In this document: positions 47,186-55,548 of the stretch, piece by piece
Position numbering within the stretch: position 1 is the first letter of the stretch
Layout of the letters: the number at the start of each line of letters is the position of its first letter
Assembly (NCBI RefSeq): GCF_002245215.1
Contig: NZ_NPMR01000001.1
Coordinates: 372,001 to 436,000, forward strand
Source of the DNA: Microbacterium sp. Yaish 1
GTDB lineage: Bacteria; Actinomycetota; Actinomycetes; Actinomycetales; Microbacteriaceae
DNA length: 64,000 nucleotides
Reading direction: 5' to 3'
Notes under the pieces: generated by a model
Seen by the model: the letters and a program-made list of their open reading frames with translations, nothing else
The model's database searches: none
Told to the model about the DNA's origin: nothing
Made by a program: the position numbers and the translations under genes

Positions 47186-47974
47186 TCAGTCGGCGAGATG
47201 GATGCCGAAATCGGTCCGGCCAGGATGGATGTCGCTGCGGAGCGACCGGGTGCCGCGGTAATCACCGTCGCGGAGCGCCCGGTATCGGCGCGGCGTCTCG
47301 CTGTTGAGCCCGGCGATGCGGGCACGCAGGCGCTCGGCCTCGCGGTCGACGCCTGCGGCATCCAGCCCGTCGGCGTCGTAGACGACGTGAAGGTCGAGGG
47401 TTTCGATCCCGACGTACCAGAGCGCGCCGTGCGTCAGCGGGAACAGGAGCGAGTCGAGGTCGCCGCTGATTCCGCGCTCGCCAATCGAGCGCTCGTCCTC
47501 TCCCACTGTCACGACGACGAGCGCACGCCGGCCGGCCAGCCCGCCGTCGCCGTAGCGCCGCGGGACGCCGAGCTCCGGGTCCATGTCGCCATAGGCGAAG
47601 CCGTTGGTGAGCACGCGGTCGATCCACCCCTTGAGGATCGCGGGCGGCCCGTACCACCACAGCGGGAACTGCAGCACGAGAAGCTCCGCAGCGGCGAGCT
47701 TGCGCTGTTCCTCGAGCACATCGTCCGGGAAGGGGACGCGGCCGTACTCGCCTCCGGCAGGACCCGACGCGCGCCCGATCGTCACGTCGAGCTCGCTGTC
47801 GGGGAACACCGGCTCGAACCCCTGGGCGTACAGGTCGGATGTCGCGACACTGCGCGTTCGCGACAGCTCGGCGACCCCGTCACGGAAGAGCCGGGCGTTG
47901 AACGAGGTCGATCGCGGATGGGCGAGCACCCAGTGAGCGGCGCCCGGCGTGGGCTCGTGCGAGATGGTCATCAT
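47186..47974 (-). CDS. NAD(P)H:quinone oxidoreductase, flavodoxin-like (NQO/MdaB family)
   Basis: A 262-aa flavodoxin-like protein binding FAD or FMN. It has the N-terminal strand WVLAHPRSTSFNARLF, the flavin and substrate loop LQFPLWWYGPPAILKGWIDRVLTNGFAYG, and the strand ALVVVTVGEDERS. These two-electron quinone reductases avoid semiquinone radicals. The extra ~50 C-terminal residues may help dimerise. Its start overlaps the stop of the TetR gene (ATGA), so it is probably the regulator's target, induced by an electrophile. Confidence 0.82.
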   Translation of the reverse strand: MMTISHEPTPGAAHWVLAHPRSTSFNARLFRDGVAELSRTRSVATSDLYAQGFEPVFPDSELDVTIGRASGPAGGEYGRVPFPDDVLEEQRKLAAAELLVLQFPLWWYGPPAILKGWIDRVLTNGFAYGDMDPELGVPRRYGDGGLAGRRALVVVTVGEDERSIGERGISGDLDSLLFPLTHGALWYVGIETLDLHVVYDADGLDAAGVDREAERLRARIAGLNSETPRRYRALRDGDYRGTRSLRSDIHPGRTDFGIHLAD

Positions 47975-48567
47975 TCCTCCGGTTCGGTGGCTGGTGTCAC
48001 GAGGGCGTGCAGGACGCGCGTGAGGGTGGAGCGCGCCGCCGCGGGGCTCACGCGTTCGTCGAGCGCCGCTCGCGTGAGGGCATCGCCGGCACCGATGAGG
48101 GCCTGCGCGCCGGCGTCATCGAGACGAACGCCGCACGAAGCGAGCGCGTCGTCGCACAGCGCGAGGTAGGCACCCTCCGCCTCGCGACGCACCTCGACGA
48201 GGGTCGCGGATCCATCGAGCGCCGAGACGACGTCCGCGAACTCGCGCCCTTCGGCGAGCGAGCAGTCGATGTAGGCTCCCGCGACGGCGCGGCACACGCC
48301 AGCGAGCGTGAGCGACGCGTCGGCGAGCGCCGCAATGAGAGCCGCGCGCTGCTGCTCCTCGAACTCTCGGTAGAGCTCGGCCAGGGCGCCCGCGCGATCG
48401 CCGAAGTGGCCGTACACGACGGGCTTGGTCACCCCAGCGCGCTCGGCGAGCCGACCCAGCGTGAACTCATCGGTCCCCCGCTCGCGGATCAGCTCGCGAG
48501 CGATCGCCAGCAGCTGCGCGCGCCGTTCGTGGCGCGGCATCCGCTGTCGCCGTGCGCCCTCGCTCAT
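47971..48567 (-). CDS. TetR-family transcriptional regulator
   Basis: A 198-aa regulator. The N-terminal DNA-binding domain (RRAQLLAIARELIRERGTDEFTLGRLAERAGVTKPVVYGHFGDRAGALAELYREF) is textbook TetR. The rest is an all-helical ligand domain. The ATG at 48567 is preferred, with a GT-rich ribosome site, over the GTG one codon upstream. It is cotranscribed with the quinone reductase. A palindrome 11 nt upstream is the likely operator. Confidence 0.88.
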   Translation of the reverse strand: MSEGARRQRMPRHERRAQLLAIARELIRERGTDEFTLGRLAERAGVTKPVVYGHFGDRAGALAELYREFEEQQRAALIAALADASLTLAGVCRAVAGAYIDCSLAEGREFADVVSALDGSATLVEVRREAEGAYLALCDDALASCGVRLDDAGAQALIGAGDALTRAALDERVSPAAARSTLTRVLHALVTPATEPEE

Positions 48568-48577
48568 CACACCCCCC

Positions 48578-48597
48578 GCTACGTTACCAACAGTAGC
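48578..48597 (-). promoter_or_regulatory. candidate TetR operator
   Basis: GCTAC-N10-GTAGC has 5-bp arms and a centre GTTACCAACA, overall close to the GTTAC/GTAAC-type sites of TetR proteins. It lies 11-30 nt upstream of the regulator's ATG, fitting autoregulation. Confidence 0.45.
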
Positions 48598-48628
48598 TTA
48601 GGGGTAGTCTGCGACGGCGGGCGTCCAC

Positions 48629-48677
48629 CTGGCAGTTCCCGCCGCCACAGCAGGTGGGAAGCGGCGGGAACTGTCAG
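48629..48677. repeat. intergenic inverted repeat upstream of the TetR operon
   Basis: Arms CTGGCAGTTCCCGCCGC (48629-48645) and GCGGCGGGAACTGTCAG (48661-48677) pair with one mismatch across a 15-nt loop. A CCACCTG..CAGGTGG pair overlaps and could form an alternative fold. It sits after the CNNM genes, which end at 48700 on the minus strand, so it may be their terminator. Confidence 0.6.
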
Positions 48678-48699
48678 CTGAGCGAGCTCGAGCTCCGAG

Positions 48700-49728
48700 T
48701 CAGCTCGCCGGCGCCACCAGCTCGGCCTCAGCAGCGCCGGGCAGCACCTCGCGCAGCAGGTCGTCCAGCGTGACGACCCCGAGCAAGCGCTCCCCATCGA
48801 CGACCGTCGCGAGCTGCACGTGTCCGCGGCGCATGCGCGCGAGGGCGTCGTAGGCCGACGCCTCGGGCGCGAGCACCAGCGCCTCGCGGGCGATCTCGAG
48901 CGCCGGAGCCTCCGGCGCGACGGCGAGCGTGTCACGAACGTGCGCGACGCGGCTCGATGCGCCCTCCCCCACGAGGATGCGCAGGTGCGCGGAGGATGCC
49001 GCGACCGCCTGCACGTCGGCGGCGGTGGCCGTCGCCGGCACCGCGGTGGGCACCCGGTCGGTGCGGACGATGTCGCCCACCGTCAGCGATCCGAGCGCGA
49101 TGGCACGCGCGATCGGCTCGGAGTACTGCTCCTCGAGCGTCCCCGCAGCACGCGAATGCGCGACGATCTCGCGAATCGTATCGGCGTCCTGCCCACCCGC
49201 GGCGGCCTTCTCGACGGGCTCGACGCCCGAGGCCTTCACGAGCCGGTTCGCGATGTGGTTGATCCACAGGAGGAACGGACGCAGCGGCCAGGTCAGCGCA
49301 CGGGCGGTGATGCCCGTCGCCTTCGCTGCGACCTCGGGGTGGGCGATCGCCCACGACTTGGGCGCCATCTCGCCGATCACGAGGTGCAGGAACGTCACCA
49401 CGATGAGCGCCAGCATGAACGCGATGATGTCGGCGAGAACGTAGGGAAGACCCCACTGCTCGAACACCGGCGCGAGCGCGTAGTCGATCGCCGGCTTTGT
49501 GATGGCACCGAGCAGGAACGTGCATGCGGTGATGCCGAGCTGCGCGAACGCGAGCATGACGGTCAGCTCGTTGACGCCGCGGAGCGCCGCCCGCGCCGAT
49601 GCGCTGCGGTCGGCCTCTTCTTCCAGACGGTGACGCCGAGCCGCGAGCAGCGCGAACTCGACGATGACGAAGAACGCGCTCGCAAGGATGAGCGCGATCG
49701 TGATGATCGTGACGACCCACCAGCTCAT
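48700..49728 (-). CDS. CNNM/HlyC-CorC-type membrane protein with CBS domains
   Basis: A 342-aa member of the hemolysin-III-unrelated CNNM/CorB family. The N-terminal DUF21 domain has three hydrophobic helices (VVTIITIALILASAFFVIVEFALLA, LTVMLAFAQLGITACTFLLG, DIIAFMLALIVVTFLHLVIGEMAPKSWA). Two CBS domains follow (~205-330, LGVVTLDDLLREV). The CorC transporter-associated domain at the C-terminus is missing. Relatives take part in magnesium export. It overlaps its paralogue upstream by 4 nt. Confidence 0.85.
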   Translation of the reverse strand: MSWWVVTIITIALILASAFFVIVEFALLAARRHRLEEEADRSASARAALRGVNELTVMLAFAQLGITACTFLLGAITKPAIDYALAPVFEQWGLPYVLADIIAFMLALIVVTFLHLVIGEMAPKSWAIAHPEVAAKATGITARALTWPLRPFLLWINHIANRLVKASGVEPVEKAAAGGQDADTIREIVAHSRAAGTLEEQYSEPIARAIALGSLTVGDIVRTDRVPTAVPATATAADVQAVAASSAHLRILVGEGASSRVAHVRDTLAVAPEAPALEIAREALVLAPEASAYDALARMRRGHVQLATVVDGERLLGVVTLDDLLREVLPGAAEAELVAPAS

Positions 49729-51152
49729 CGGGTGACCTCCTCGGTCGCGCCGGCCGCGACGACGGCATCGCCGCCGCCCGCCGGGCCCGCCTCAGCGGCA
49801 TCCAGATCCACCTCGTGCAGACGCACGACGAGCTCGGACGGAACGAGCCGGGCGACCTCGACGACCTCGACATCCAGCCAGCGCTGCATCCGCAGCCCCT
49901 GAACGGTCTCGGACGCCCGATCGGGCAGATCGATGCGTACGACCGCGCCCTCGGGCAGCAGGTCGCCGTGCTCGCTGATGATGAGTCCGGCGATGGTCTC
50001 GGCGTCGTCGCGGGGCAGATCGAAGCCGATGAGACGCTCGACCTCGTCGAGGTGGATGTCGCCGGGCAGACGCCAGTGGTCGTCGCCGACGTTCACGATC
50101 TCGTGGACCTCGAGGTCGTGCTCATCGGAGATCTCGCCGATGACCTCTTCGGTCAGATCCTCGATCGTGAGGATGCCGTCGAAGTTGCCGTACTCGTCGA
50201 CGACGCAGGCGAGCTCGTTGCGCGTCTGCCGCATGCGGTCGAGGGCCACCGGGAGCTGCATCGTCGTCGGCAGCACGACGGCCTCGCGCATCATCGTCGA
50301 GACGGGCACGTCGTCGGCGTAGCTGCCCCGCAGCAGGTCGATCAGCTCGACGACACCGACGGGCTCGTCCTCGCCACCGATGACCGGATACCGGGTGTGC
50401 CCGGTCGCCATGAGCGCTCGCACCTCGCCTACCGTCGTATCTGGCGAGATCGAGTCGACGCGCGAGCGCGGGACCATCGCGTGCTCGACGTCGCGCTGCG
50501 GGAAGTCGAGGATGCGGTCGATGATGATCGACAGATCGTCGGGCAGGTCGCCGCTCGCGCGGGACTCCTCGATGATCGCCTCGAGGTCGCGCGCGGTCGC
50601 GCTCTCGTCGACATCCTCGAGCGGCTCGATGCGCAGCAGCCGCAGCAGGGCGTTCGCGGCGACGTCGAAGACCGTGATGAGCCAGCCGAAGAGCATCAGG
50701 TAGATGCGGGTGGGCACGGCGAGCGCGCGAGCGAGCGGCTCGGGGCTCGCGATGGCGAGGTTCTTCGGATACAGCTCACCGAAGATCATCGTCACGATGG
50801 TGGCCAGCAGCAGCGCGCCCACGGTTCCGATGAGCACCGAGACGGCGGGGTCGATGCCGACGCCGCCCAGCAGCGTCCCGATCGACTCGCCGATGAGGGG
50901 CTCGGCGACGTAACCGATCAGCAGACCGGTGACGGTGATGCCGAGCTGCGCACCCGAGAGCATGAACGACGTGCGCTTGGTGATCGCGAGCACGCGCGCG
51001 GCCTGCGCATCGCCCTTCTCGGCGCGAGCGGTCATGCGGGAGCGGTCCACGGACATGTACGCGAACTCCTGCGCGACGAAGAAGCCGCAGGCGGCGATGA
51101 TCGCCAGTGTCAGCAGGATTCCCAACAGCAGCGTCAGGACTGCTTCGATCAT
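49725..51152 (-). CDS. CNNM/CorB-type protein with CBS and CorC/HlyC domains
   Basis: 475 aa: a DUF21 membrane domain (residues 1-190), a CBS pair (~215-330, including ACVVDEYGNFDGILTIEDLTEEVIGEI) and the C-terminal CorC_HlyC domain (WRLPGDIHLDEVERLIGFDLP, ETIAGLIISEHGDLLPEGAVV). It is the full-length partner of the shorter protein downstream. Tandem pairs of this kind are common in Gram-positives and are linked to magnesium or other divalent ion transport. Its ribosome site lies within a hairpin just upstream, which may limit translation. Confidence 0.87.
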   Translation of the reverse strand: MIEAVLTLLLGILLTLAIIAACGFFVAQEFAYMSVDRSRMTARAEKGDAQAARVLAITKRTSFMLSGAQLGITVTGLLIGYVAEPLIGESIGTLLGGVGIDPAVSVLIGTVGALLLATIVTMIFGELYPKNLAIASPEPLARALAVPTRIYLMLFGWLITVFDVAANALLRLLRIEPLEDVDESATARDLEAIIEESRASGDLPDDLSIIIDRILDFPQRDVEHAMVPRSRVDSISPDTTVGEVRALMATGHTRYPVIGGEDEPVGVVELIDLLRGSYADDVPVSTMMREAVVLPTTMQLPVALDRMRQTRNELACVVDEYGNFDGILTIEDLTEEVIGEISDEHDLEVHEIVNVGDDHWRLPGDIHLDEVERLIGFDLPRDDAETIAGLIISEHGDLLPEGAVVRIDLPDRASETVQGLRMQRWLDVEVVEVARLVPSELVVRLHEVDLDAAEAGPAGGGDAVVAAGATEEVTR

Positions 51153-51160
51153 TCGGATTC

Positions 51161-51183
51161 ACCCCCTCTCTCAGCGAGGGGGT
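51161..51183 (-). promoter_or_regulatory. hairpin covering the ribosome site of the CNNM operon
   Basis: On the minus strand, ACCCCCTC and GAGGGGGT form a perfect 8-bp stem with a 7-nt loop. The 3' arm is the Shine-Dalgarno sequence, 8 nt before the ATG at 51152. Closing it would block initiation, so a ligand, ion or coupling event could be needed to open it. No known riboswitch class was matched. Confidence 0.5.
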
Positions 51184-51398
51184 ACGAAGATCGACCCTCC
51201 TGGTCGGTGGAGGAATGGCGATTGCTCACGGGTGTTCTTTCTCGATAGGGCACGGGTGGGCACTCACAGGATAGCGGGCCGTCGGCGACCCCGGGCCGAG
51301 GCCGGGGCTCGGTAGGAGAGGTACCGGAACCCGCGTCGACGATCCGCACCACGAAGGACCCTGGGCGTACGCGAAGACGCCGCAGCTACAGTGACGGC

Positions 51399-52001
51399 AT
51401 GTCCGGGAAAAGGGTCGGTCGTCCACGTGTCGAGGACATCACCGAGGATCTTCTCCGGGAAGGCGAGCGGGTCCTCGCCGAGGAAGGCTTCTCCGCTCTC
51501 ACTGTCGACGGCCTCGTGAGTCGGGCCGGGTCGACGCGCCCCACCTTCTACCGGCGGTTCCGCAGCGCAGCCCACCTCGCCGTCATCGTGCTGGCTCGCC
51601 GATTCGGGCCCGGGCAGGTACCCGATACCGGCTCTCTCTCCGGCGACCTGCGCGCGGTGCAGGAGGAGGGCATCGCAGTGCTTTCAGACCCGGTCGCCCG
51701 TAACAGCCTGGTCGACCTCGTGGGGGTCTCGAGGACGGACGAAGACCTCTCGGCGCTGCTCGACGCGGAGTTCATCCAGCCGCGCCGCGCGCGCCTCAAG
51801 CGCGTCATACACGCCGCCGTCGCGCGACGAGAGATCGAGCCGCCCGACGTGGATGCCGAGCAGGTCTACGACCTGCTGATGGGGCCTCTCATCACACGGA
51901 TGTTCCTACCGCCTCACGCCCTACCCGACGACGCGCTCGTCGAGAGCAGCCTTCGTTCCGCGCTGACTCGGCTCGGGGCGGACGGCTCAGCCCACCCGTG
52001 A
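51399..52001 (+). CDS. TetR-family transcriptional regulator
   Basis: A 200-aa regulator with N-terminal HTH (VEDITEDLLREGERVLAEEGFSALTVDGLVSRAGSTRPTFYRRFRSAAHLAVIVL). The C-terminal domain resembles the TetR_C group with a VYDLLMGPLITRMFL dimer segment. It is divergent from the CNNM operon across a 246-bp region and converges with a membrane protein gene. Its target is not clear. The divergent CNNM operon is one possibility. Confidence 0.85.
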   Translation: MSGKRVGRPRVEDITEDLLREGERVLAEEGFSALTVDGLVSRAGSTRPTFYRRFRSAAHLAVIVLARRFGPGQVPDTGSLSGDLRAVQEEGIAVLSDPVARNSLVDLVGVSRTDEDLSALLDAEFIQPRRARLKRVIHAAVARREIEPPDVDAEQVYDLLMGPLITRMFLPPHALPDDALVESSLRSALTRLGADGSAHP

Positions 52002-52018
52002 GGAGCGCGGGCCGCAGG

Positions 52019-53176
52019 TCAGTCGCGGCTGAGCCCGCTGCCGTCAGCCGACATCCGGAAGGACGCGCTCTCGTAGTCGTTCTCGAGTGAGAAGTTGATC
52101 TCGACAAGTCCCGACTTCTCGCCGGATGACACCGCTTCGGCGCCGCCCCACGTTCGCCCGACCGTCGCCCCCGCCTCGCCGACCGGGAGCCCGCTCTGTG
52201 CGGCGGCATCCTCCATGGCCGGAAGGATGCCTGCAAGATCGACGTCCTCCCACGAGAAGGCCTCGGCGGCCGACTTCGGCTGGATCGACGCCGCGCCGGA
52301 ATGCTCGACCTGACCGCCGCGGTACATCCACCTGTCGGTATGCGTGGTGTCCGGGGTCACGGGTGCCTCGACGATGACGAAATCCGGGGTGACGTAGATC
52401 GAGCTCACGCGATCGTGGCCGATCTCGCGTTCGAGAGCGGCCTGGGCCTGCGCGAGCGGTCCGGGCTGGCGCAGGTCGACGTGCGCTCTGCCGTCGAGCA
52501 CCGCCTCGACGGTCTGCGCGACGGCCTCGCGGTAGGGCGCGACGACAGCGACGGCCACCGCGGCGGCGACAGCCGCGAACACGAAAAGGCGCAGCGGCCG
52601 GCCGCGTCGCCCCACGCCGATCAGGGGCCCCTTGCGGCGCCCGCCGGTGATCCGGGTGTGGCTCGCGATGGGAACGAACCGAACCGACGAACGATCGGGG
52701 ACCGCGAGGTTGCCGACCTCAGCCGGTGAGAGCTCGCCATCGACGAATGCGACCTCGGGCCCGCCATCGAGGAGGATGGCGACCTGACGCTGGATTCCTG
52801 GCTGGAACGCGGGAAGCTCCGTCAGGGCGACGACGGTGCGCAGGGTGGTCGCATACGCCTCCCCCTGAATCGGGCGCACGGTCAGGTCGATCTCGCACAA
52901 CGGCTGATCGTTGATCTGGGTTCCGGTCTGCCGGATCGCATCGACGCGCGCGAGGCCGAGCCGGCGAGAGTCGAGGGCACGACGGAGGTCGTCCTTCGAC
53001 ACTGCAACTCCCCCGGCCATCGACCGGCCGATGAGGATGAACGTCCCGCTGATGATCGCGACCGGGAGCGCGATACTCATGATCGCCCAGCCGGCATCCG
53101 GCGGTCCCACGTACTCGACCACCGCGCCCCCGAGGAGCGCGCCGACAGCTGCGAAGAAGACCAAGCGGAGCACCAT
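52019..53176 (-). CDS. membrane protein with three transmembrane helices, function unknown
   Basis: 385 aa. Two hydrophobic helices at the N-terminus (LVFFAAVGALLGGAVVEYV, MSIALPVAIISGTFILIG) are followed by a ~120-residue cytosolic domain (DLRRALDSRRLGLARVDAIRQTGTQINDQPLCEIDLTV), a third helix at ~200 (PLRLFVFAAVAAAVAVAVVA) and an extracytoplasmic C-terminal domain with alternating beta pattern. I recognise no catalytic motif. Similar proteins occur in Microbacteriaceae as hypothetical proteins. Confidence 0.6.
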   Translation of the reverse strand: MVLRLVFFAAVGALLGGAVVEYVGPPDAGWAIMSIALPVAIISGTFILIGRSMAGGVAVSKDDLRRALDSRRLGLARVDAIRQTGTQINDQPLCEIDLTVRPIQGEAYATTLRTVVALTELPAFQPGIQRQVAILLDGGPEVAFVDGELSPAEVGNLAVPDRSSVRFVPIASHTRITGGRRKGPLIGVGRRGRPLRLFVFAAVAAAVAVAVVAPYREAVAQTVEAVLDGRAHVDLRQPGPLAQAQAALEREIGHDRVSSIYVTPDFVIVEAPVTPDTTHTDRWMYRGGQVEHSGAASIQPKSAAEAFSWEDVDLAGILPAMEDAAAQSGLPVGEAGATVGRTWGGAEAVSSGEKSGLVEINFSLENDYESASFRMSADGSGLSRD

Positions 53177-53269
53177 CCGACCCTATCGGCGTGGTCTTTC
53201 GCGCCGCGAAACGTCCCGGCCACCGAAAGCCGCGAGAGAACGACCCTCGGCAGGATCCCGACATCCTGT

Positions 53270-53275
53270 TAGGTT
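53270..53275 (+). promoter_or_regulatory. candidate -10 box for the M23 peptidase gene
   Basis: TAGGTT ends 6 nt before the GTG start at 53282, and there is no room for a ribosome site. This suggests a leaderless transcript, common in actinobacteria. Confidence 0.4.
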
Positions 53276-53281
53276 CTTCAC

Positions 53282-54358
53282 GTGTCGACGGACGAGAACG
53301 AGACCCCGCGAGCGCTCAGCCGCCGCACGGTGCTGCTCGGATCCGTCGCTGCGGGCTCGCTCGTGCTTGCCTCTGCGGCGCCCGCCCGAGCCTTGACCTA
53401 CACCGTGAAGACGCCTGCCGAGCATGCCGCGCTTCCGATCGTCTGGGGGTATCCCTTCGCCAGCCGCGCGACGCGCGGATCGGGCGTCGACGGCTACCCC
53501 GGGCAGACGTACAGCGGTCACATCGGCGCCGACTACTACGTGACCCCCCGCATCGGAACCACGATCCTCGCTGTCGCCGACGGCACCGTGACCGCTGTCG
53601 GTGACGACGGCGACGTGAGCCGCGGCGTGTTCGTGGTCGTCCAACATGCTGCAGGTGTGCGTTCGGAGTACCTGCACATGGAACGCGGCAGCCCCATGGT
53701 GAGCGTGGGTCAGCGGGTCTTTCGATGGACTCCGCTCGGGCGAACCGGCAACACGGGCGACGTGCGACCGCGCACGGAGGCCAACGCTCACCTCCACCTG
53801 GCGATCTTCTCGGGCCCCCACCGCACCGGTACGGTCTGGAACCCCGCGTGGCTCATCGAGGGAGCGCCGCTTCCGGTCACCTCGCCCACAGCGGCGACTC
53901 CCGTCTACCGCTTCTGGAGCGCCCGCTACCAGGGACACTTCTACACGGCGAGCTCGGCCGAGCGCGACGGCATCGCAGCGCGCTGGCCCGACATCTGGTC
54001 GTACGAAGGAACCGCCTACCGGGCGTTCACGAGTCAGGTCGCCGGCACCGTACCGCTCTTCCGTTTCTGGAGCGCCCAGTACAACGGCCACTTCTATACG
54101 ACGGATGCCGGTGAGCGCGATGCGGTCATGGCTCGTTGGCCGGATATCTGGTCGTATGAAGGAACGGCCTTCTTCGTGTATCCAGCCGGTTCGTCCGTAC
54201 CCGATACCGTGACCGTCGCACGGTTCTGGAGTCCGTCCGCGCGGCATCACTTCTACACCGCGAGCGCCGAGGAACGTGACGGTGTGATCGCACGCTGGCC
54301 CGACGTCTGGCAGTACGAGGGAGACAGCTTCCGCGTTCCTGCGAGCGTCGAGAACTGA
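53282..54358 (+). CDS. secreted M23 peptidase with three DUF5648-like repeats
   Basis: 358 aa. The twin-arginine signal (ALSRRTVLLGSVAAGSLVLASAAPARA) is unusual for a peptidoglycan hydrolase and implies folding before export. An M23/LytM domain (~60-195) keeps the zinc ligands HIGADYY and HLHL. Three repeats of ~45 residues follow (FWSARYQGHFYTASSAERDGIAARWPDIWSYEG and two like it), the DUF5648 type seen with cell-wall or glycan-binding enzymes. They are strongly similar to each other, so probably arose by tandem duplication. The start is GTG. Confidence 0.85.
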   Translation: MSTDENETPRALSRRTVLLGSVAAGSLVLASAAPARALTYTVKTPAEHAALPIVWGYPFASRATRGSGVDGYPGQTYSGHIGADYYVTPRIGTTILAVADGTVTAVGDDGDVSRGVFVVVQHAAGVRSEYLHMERGSPMVSVGQRVFRWTPLGRTGNTGDVRPRTEANAHLHLAIFSGPHRTGTVWNPAWLIEGAPLPVTSPTAATPVYRFWSARYQGHFYTASSAERDGIAARWPDIWSYEGTAYRAFTSQVAGTVPLFRFWSAQYNGHFYTTDAGERDAVMARWPDIWSYEGTAFFVYPAGSSVPDTVTVARFWSPSARHHFYTASAEERDGVIARWPDVWQYEGDSFRVPASVEN

Positions 54359-54373
54359 GACCGAGGAGAACCC

Positions 54374-54889
54374 ATGACCGGCATCGACCTTCGGCGTCGC
54401 ATCGCTGTGCCCGCCGTCCTCGCGTTCTCGCTCCTCGCCGCGGGCTGCGCCACCCCGGGCATCGGAGGTGCGGCAGGATCGACACCCTCGCCGATCGCGA
54501 GCGAGACCCCGTCACCGACGACCACGCCGGAACCGTCCGCGACACCGGCTCCGACGACGCCGCCGGCCTCATCGGAGCCGACACCGTCCGTATCGACATC
54601 CGATCTGCTCGACGCATGCCTCGTCGCGGTCAGGGACGGCAACGCACCAGCGTCCGAGCAACTCGATCGTTCCACGATCGAGAGCGGGAATGCGCGGTCC
54701 GCGCTCCGCCCGGACGGCCTCTGGTACGTCGTCGTCCCCGTCGTCGATCCCACGGTCGATGCACCGCTCGAATACGCGTGCCTGCTGAACGCCGACATGA
54801 CCGTCGATGCGAGCTGGGGTCGAATCGCCCCGGACGCCGATGACTTCGATCAGTGGTCCACGGCTACGGAGCCTGCTGACGGCCTATGA
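54374..54889 (+). CDS. putative lipoprotein with Pro/Thr/Ser-rich linker
   Basis: A 171-aa lipoprotein with signal peptide RRRIAVPAVLAFSLLAAGC (lipobox AAGC), then a ~45-residue Pro/Ser/Thr linker likely to span the wall (TTTPEPSATPAPTTPP), and a ~90-residue domain (LLDACLVAVRDGNAPASEQ, YACLLNADMTVDASWG) with two Cys. Only 15 bp separate it from the M23 peptidase gene, so the two are probably cotranscribed. A strong terminator follows. Function unknown. Confidence 0.68.
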   Translation: MTGIDLRRRIAVPAVLAFSLLAAGCATPGIGGAAGSTPSPIASETPSPTTTPEPSATPAPTTPPASSEPTPSVSTSDLLDACLVAVRDGNAPASEQLDRSTIESGNARSALRPDGLWYVVVPVVDPTVDAPLEYACLLNADMTVDASWGRIAPDADDFDQWSTATEPADGL

Positions 54890-54900
54890 CGCTGTGACGC

Positions 54901-54937
54901 GCGAAAGGCCCGGAGTACCTGTCTCCGGGCCTTTCGC
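54901..54937. terminator. bidirectional terminator between convergent genes
   Basis: A perfect 15-bp stem (GCGAAAGGCCCGGAG at 54901-54915, CTCCGGGCCTTTCGC at 54923-54937) with a 7-nt loop, 11 nt after the lipoprotein stop and 5 nt from the stop of the convergent gene. Confidence 0.85.
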
Positions 54938-54942
54938 ACACG

Positions 54943-55155
54943 TCAGGAAGACTTCTCGTCCTCTTCCGGCTCGAAGGTCGACGCGGTCCCGGTGTGCCCG
55001 GCGGCGACACCGTCCGGGTTGCTCGGGATGGTGCCGTCCTTGCCGAGCCCGTCCGGCTCCCGCGTGCCCTCGCTATCGGTGTCGGTCGTCGAGACTTCGA
55101 CATCGGGACCCTCGTAGGCGTTCTCATCGGTCTCACGACGGGTGTCGTCGCTCAT
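54943..55155 (-). CDS. small acidic protein, function unknown
   Basis: A 70-aa highly polar protein rich in Asp, Glu, Thr and Gly (MSDDTRRETDENAYEGPDVEVSTT, ending STFEPEEDEKSS), predicted disordered. An AAGGAGGA-type ribosome site precedes the ATG. Its style is like the small protein at 58251 (DGxGxPLDNP-like acidic tails), and both fit the short acidic stress-type proteins common in Microbacteriaceae. Confidence 0.55.
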   Translation of the reverse strand: MSDDTRRETDENAYEGPDVEVSTTDTDSEGTREPDGLGKDGTIPSNPDGVAAGHTGTASTFEPEEDEKSS

Positions 55156-55197
55156 GTCGTCCTCCTTCTCTTCGTCGACGGCTTCTGCCGTCCGGTC

Positions 55198-55548
55198 TCA
55201 GATGAACGGGGCGAGCGCTCCCGCTGTCAGAGCGAGCGCGCCGGCCAACGCGCCGGATGCGGTGGCAGCCGTGCGCAGGTTGCGACGCGCGCGGGACTTC
55301 CGCGCGCGATTGCCCGGCGCCTCCGTCGTCAGGAGTGAGCGCTGCGCCTCCCTGAGCGTCGTGTAGCGTCCGATCGGAGTGGCCTGACCGTCGAGAGCGA
55401 TGTAGTGCCCGTCGGGAGAGGTGTCGACCGAACCGACGAACTCGCCGTCGGTCGAGGCGACGTAGAAGCCGGGTGCGACCGTCGACCAGGTGATGGTCCG
55501 GGCACTCAGGATGCGGGTCGCTGCAGGGGCGTGCTCGAGAAGGCTCAT
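55198..55548 (-). CDS. small protein with C-terminal membrane segment, downstream of DUF7882 gene
   Basis: A 116-aa protein. The N-terminal ~70 residues look like a small beta domain (TITWSTVAPGFYVASTDGEFVGSVDTSPDGHYIALDGQ), an Arg-rich stretch follows (NRARKSRARRNLRT) and the C-terminus is hydrophobic (ATASGALAGALALTAGALAPFI). The ATG overlaps the stop of the DUF7882 gene by 4 nt. I recognise no family beyond similar neighbours in related genomes. Confidence 0.6.
   Translation of the reverse strand: MSLLEHAPAATRILSARTITWSTVAPGFYVASTDGEFVGSVDTSPDGHYIALDGQATPIGRYTTLREAQRSLLTTEAPGNRARKSRARRNLRTAATASGALAGALALTAGALAPFI

Noticed and set aside
51153..51398. Magnesium (M-box) riboswitch before the CNNM genes
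   Set aside because: None of the conserved M-box core strings was recognised. Only the simple hairpin over the ribosome site is supported.
53183..54250. A 355-codon minus-strand frame opposite the M23 peptidase
   Set aside because: Mirror of the peptidase and its three repeats, and the apparent internal repeats come from the sense strand.
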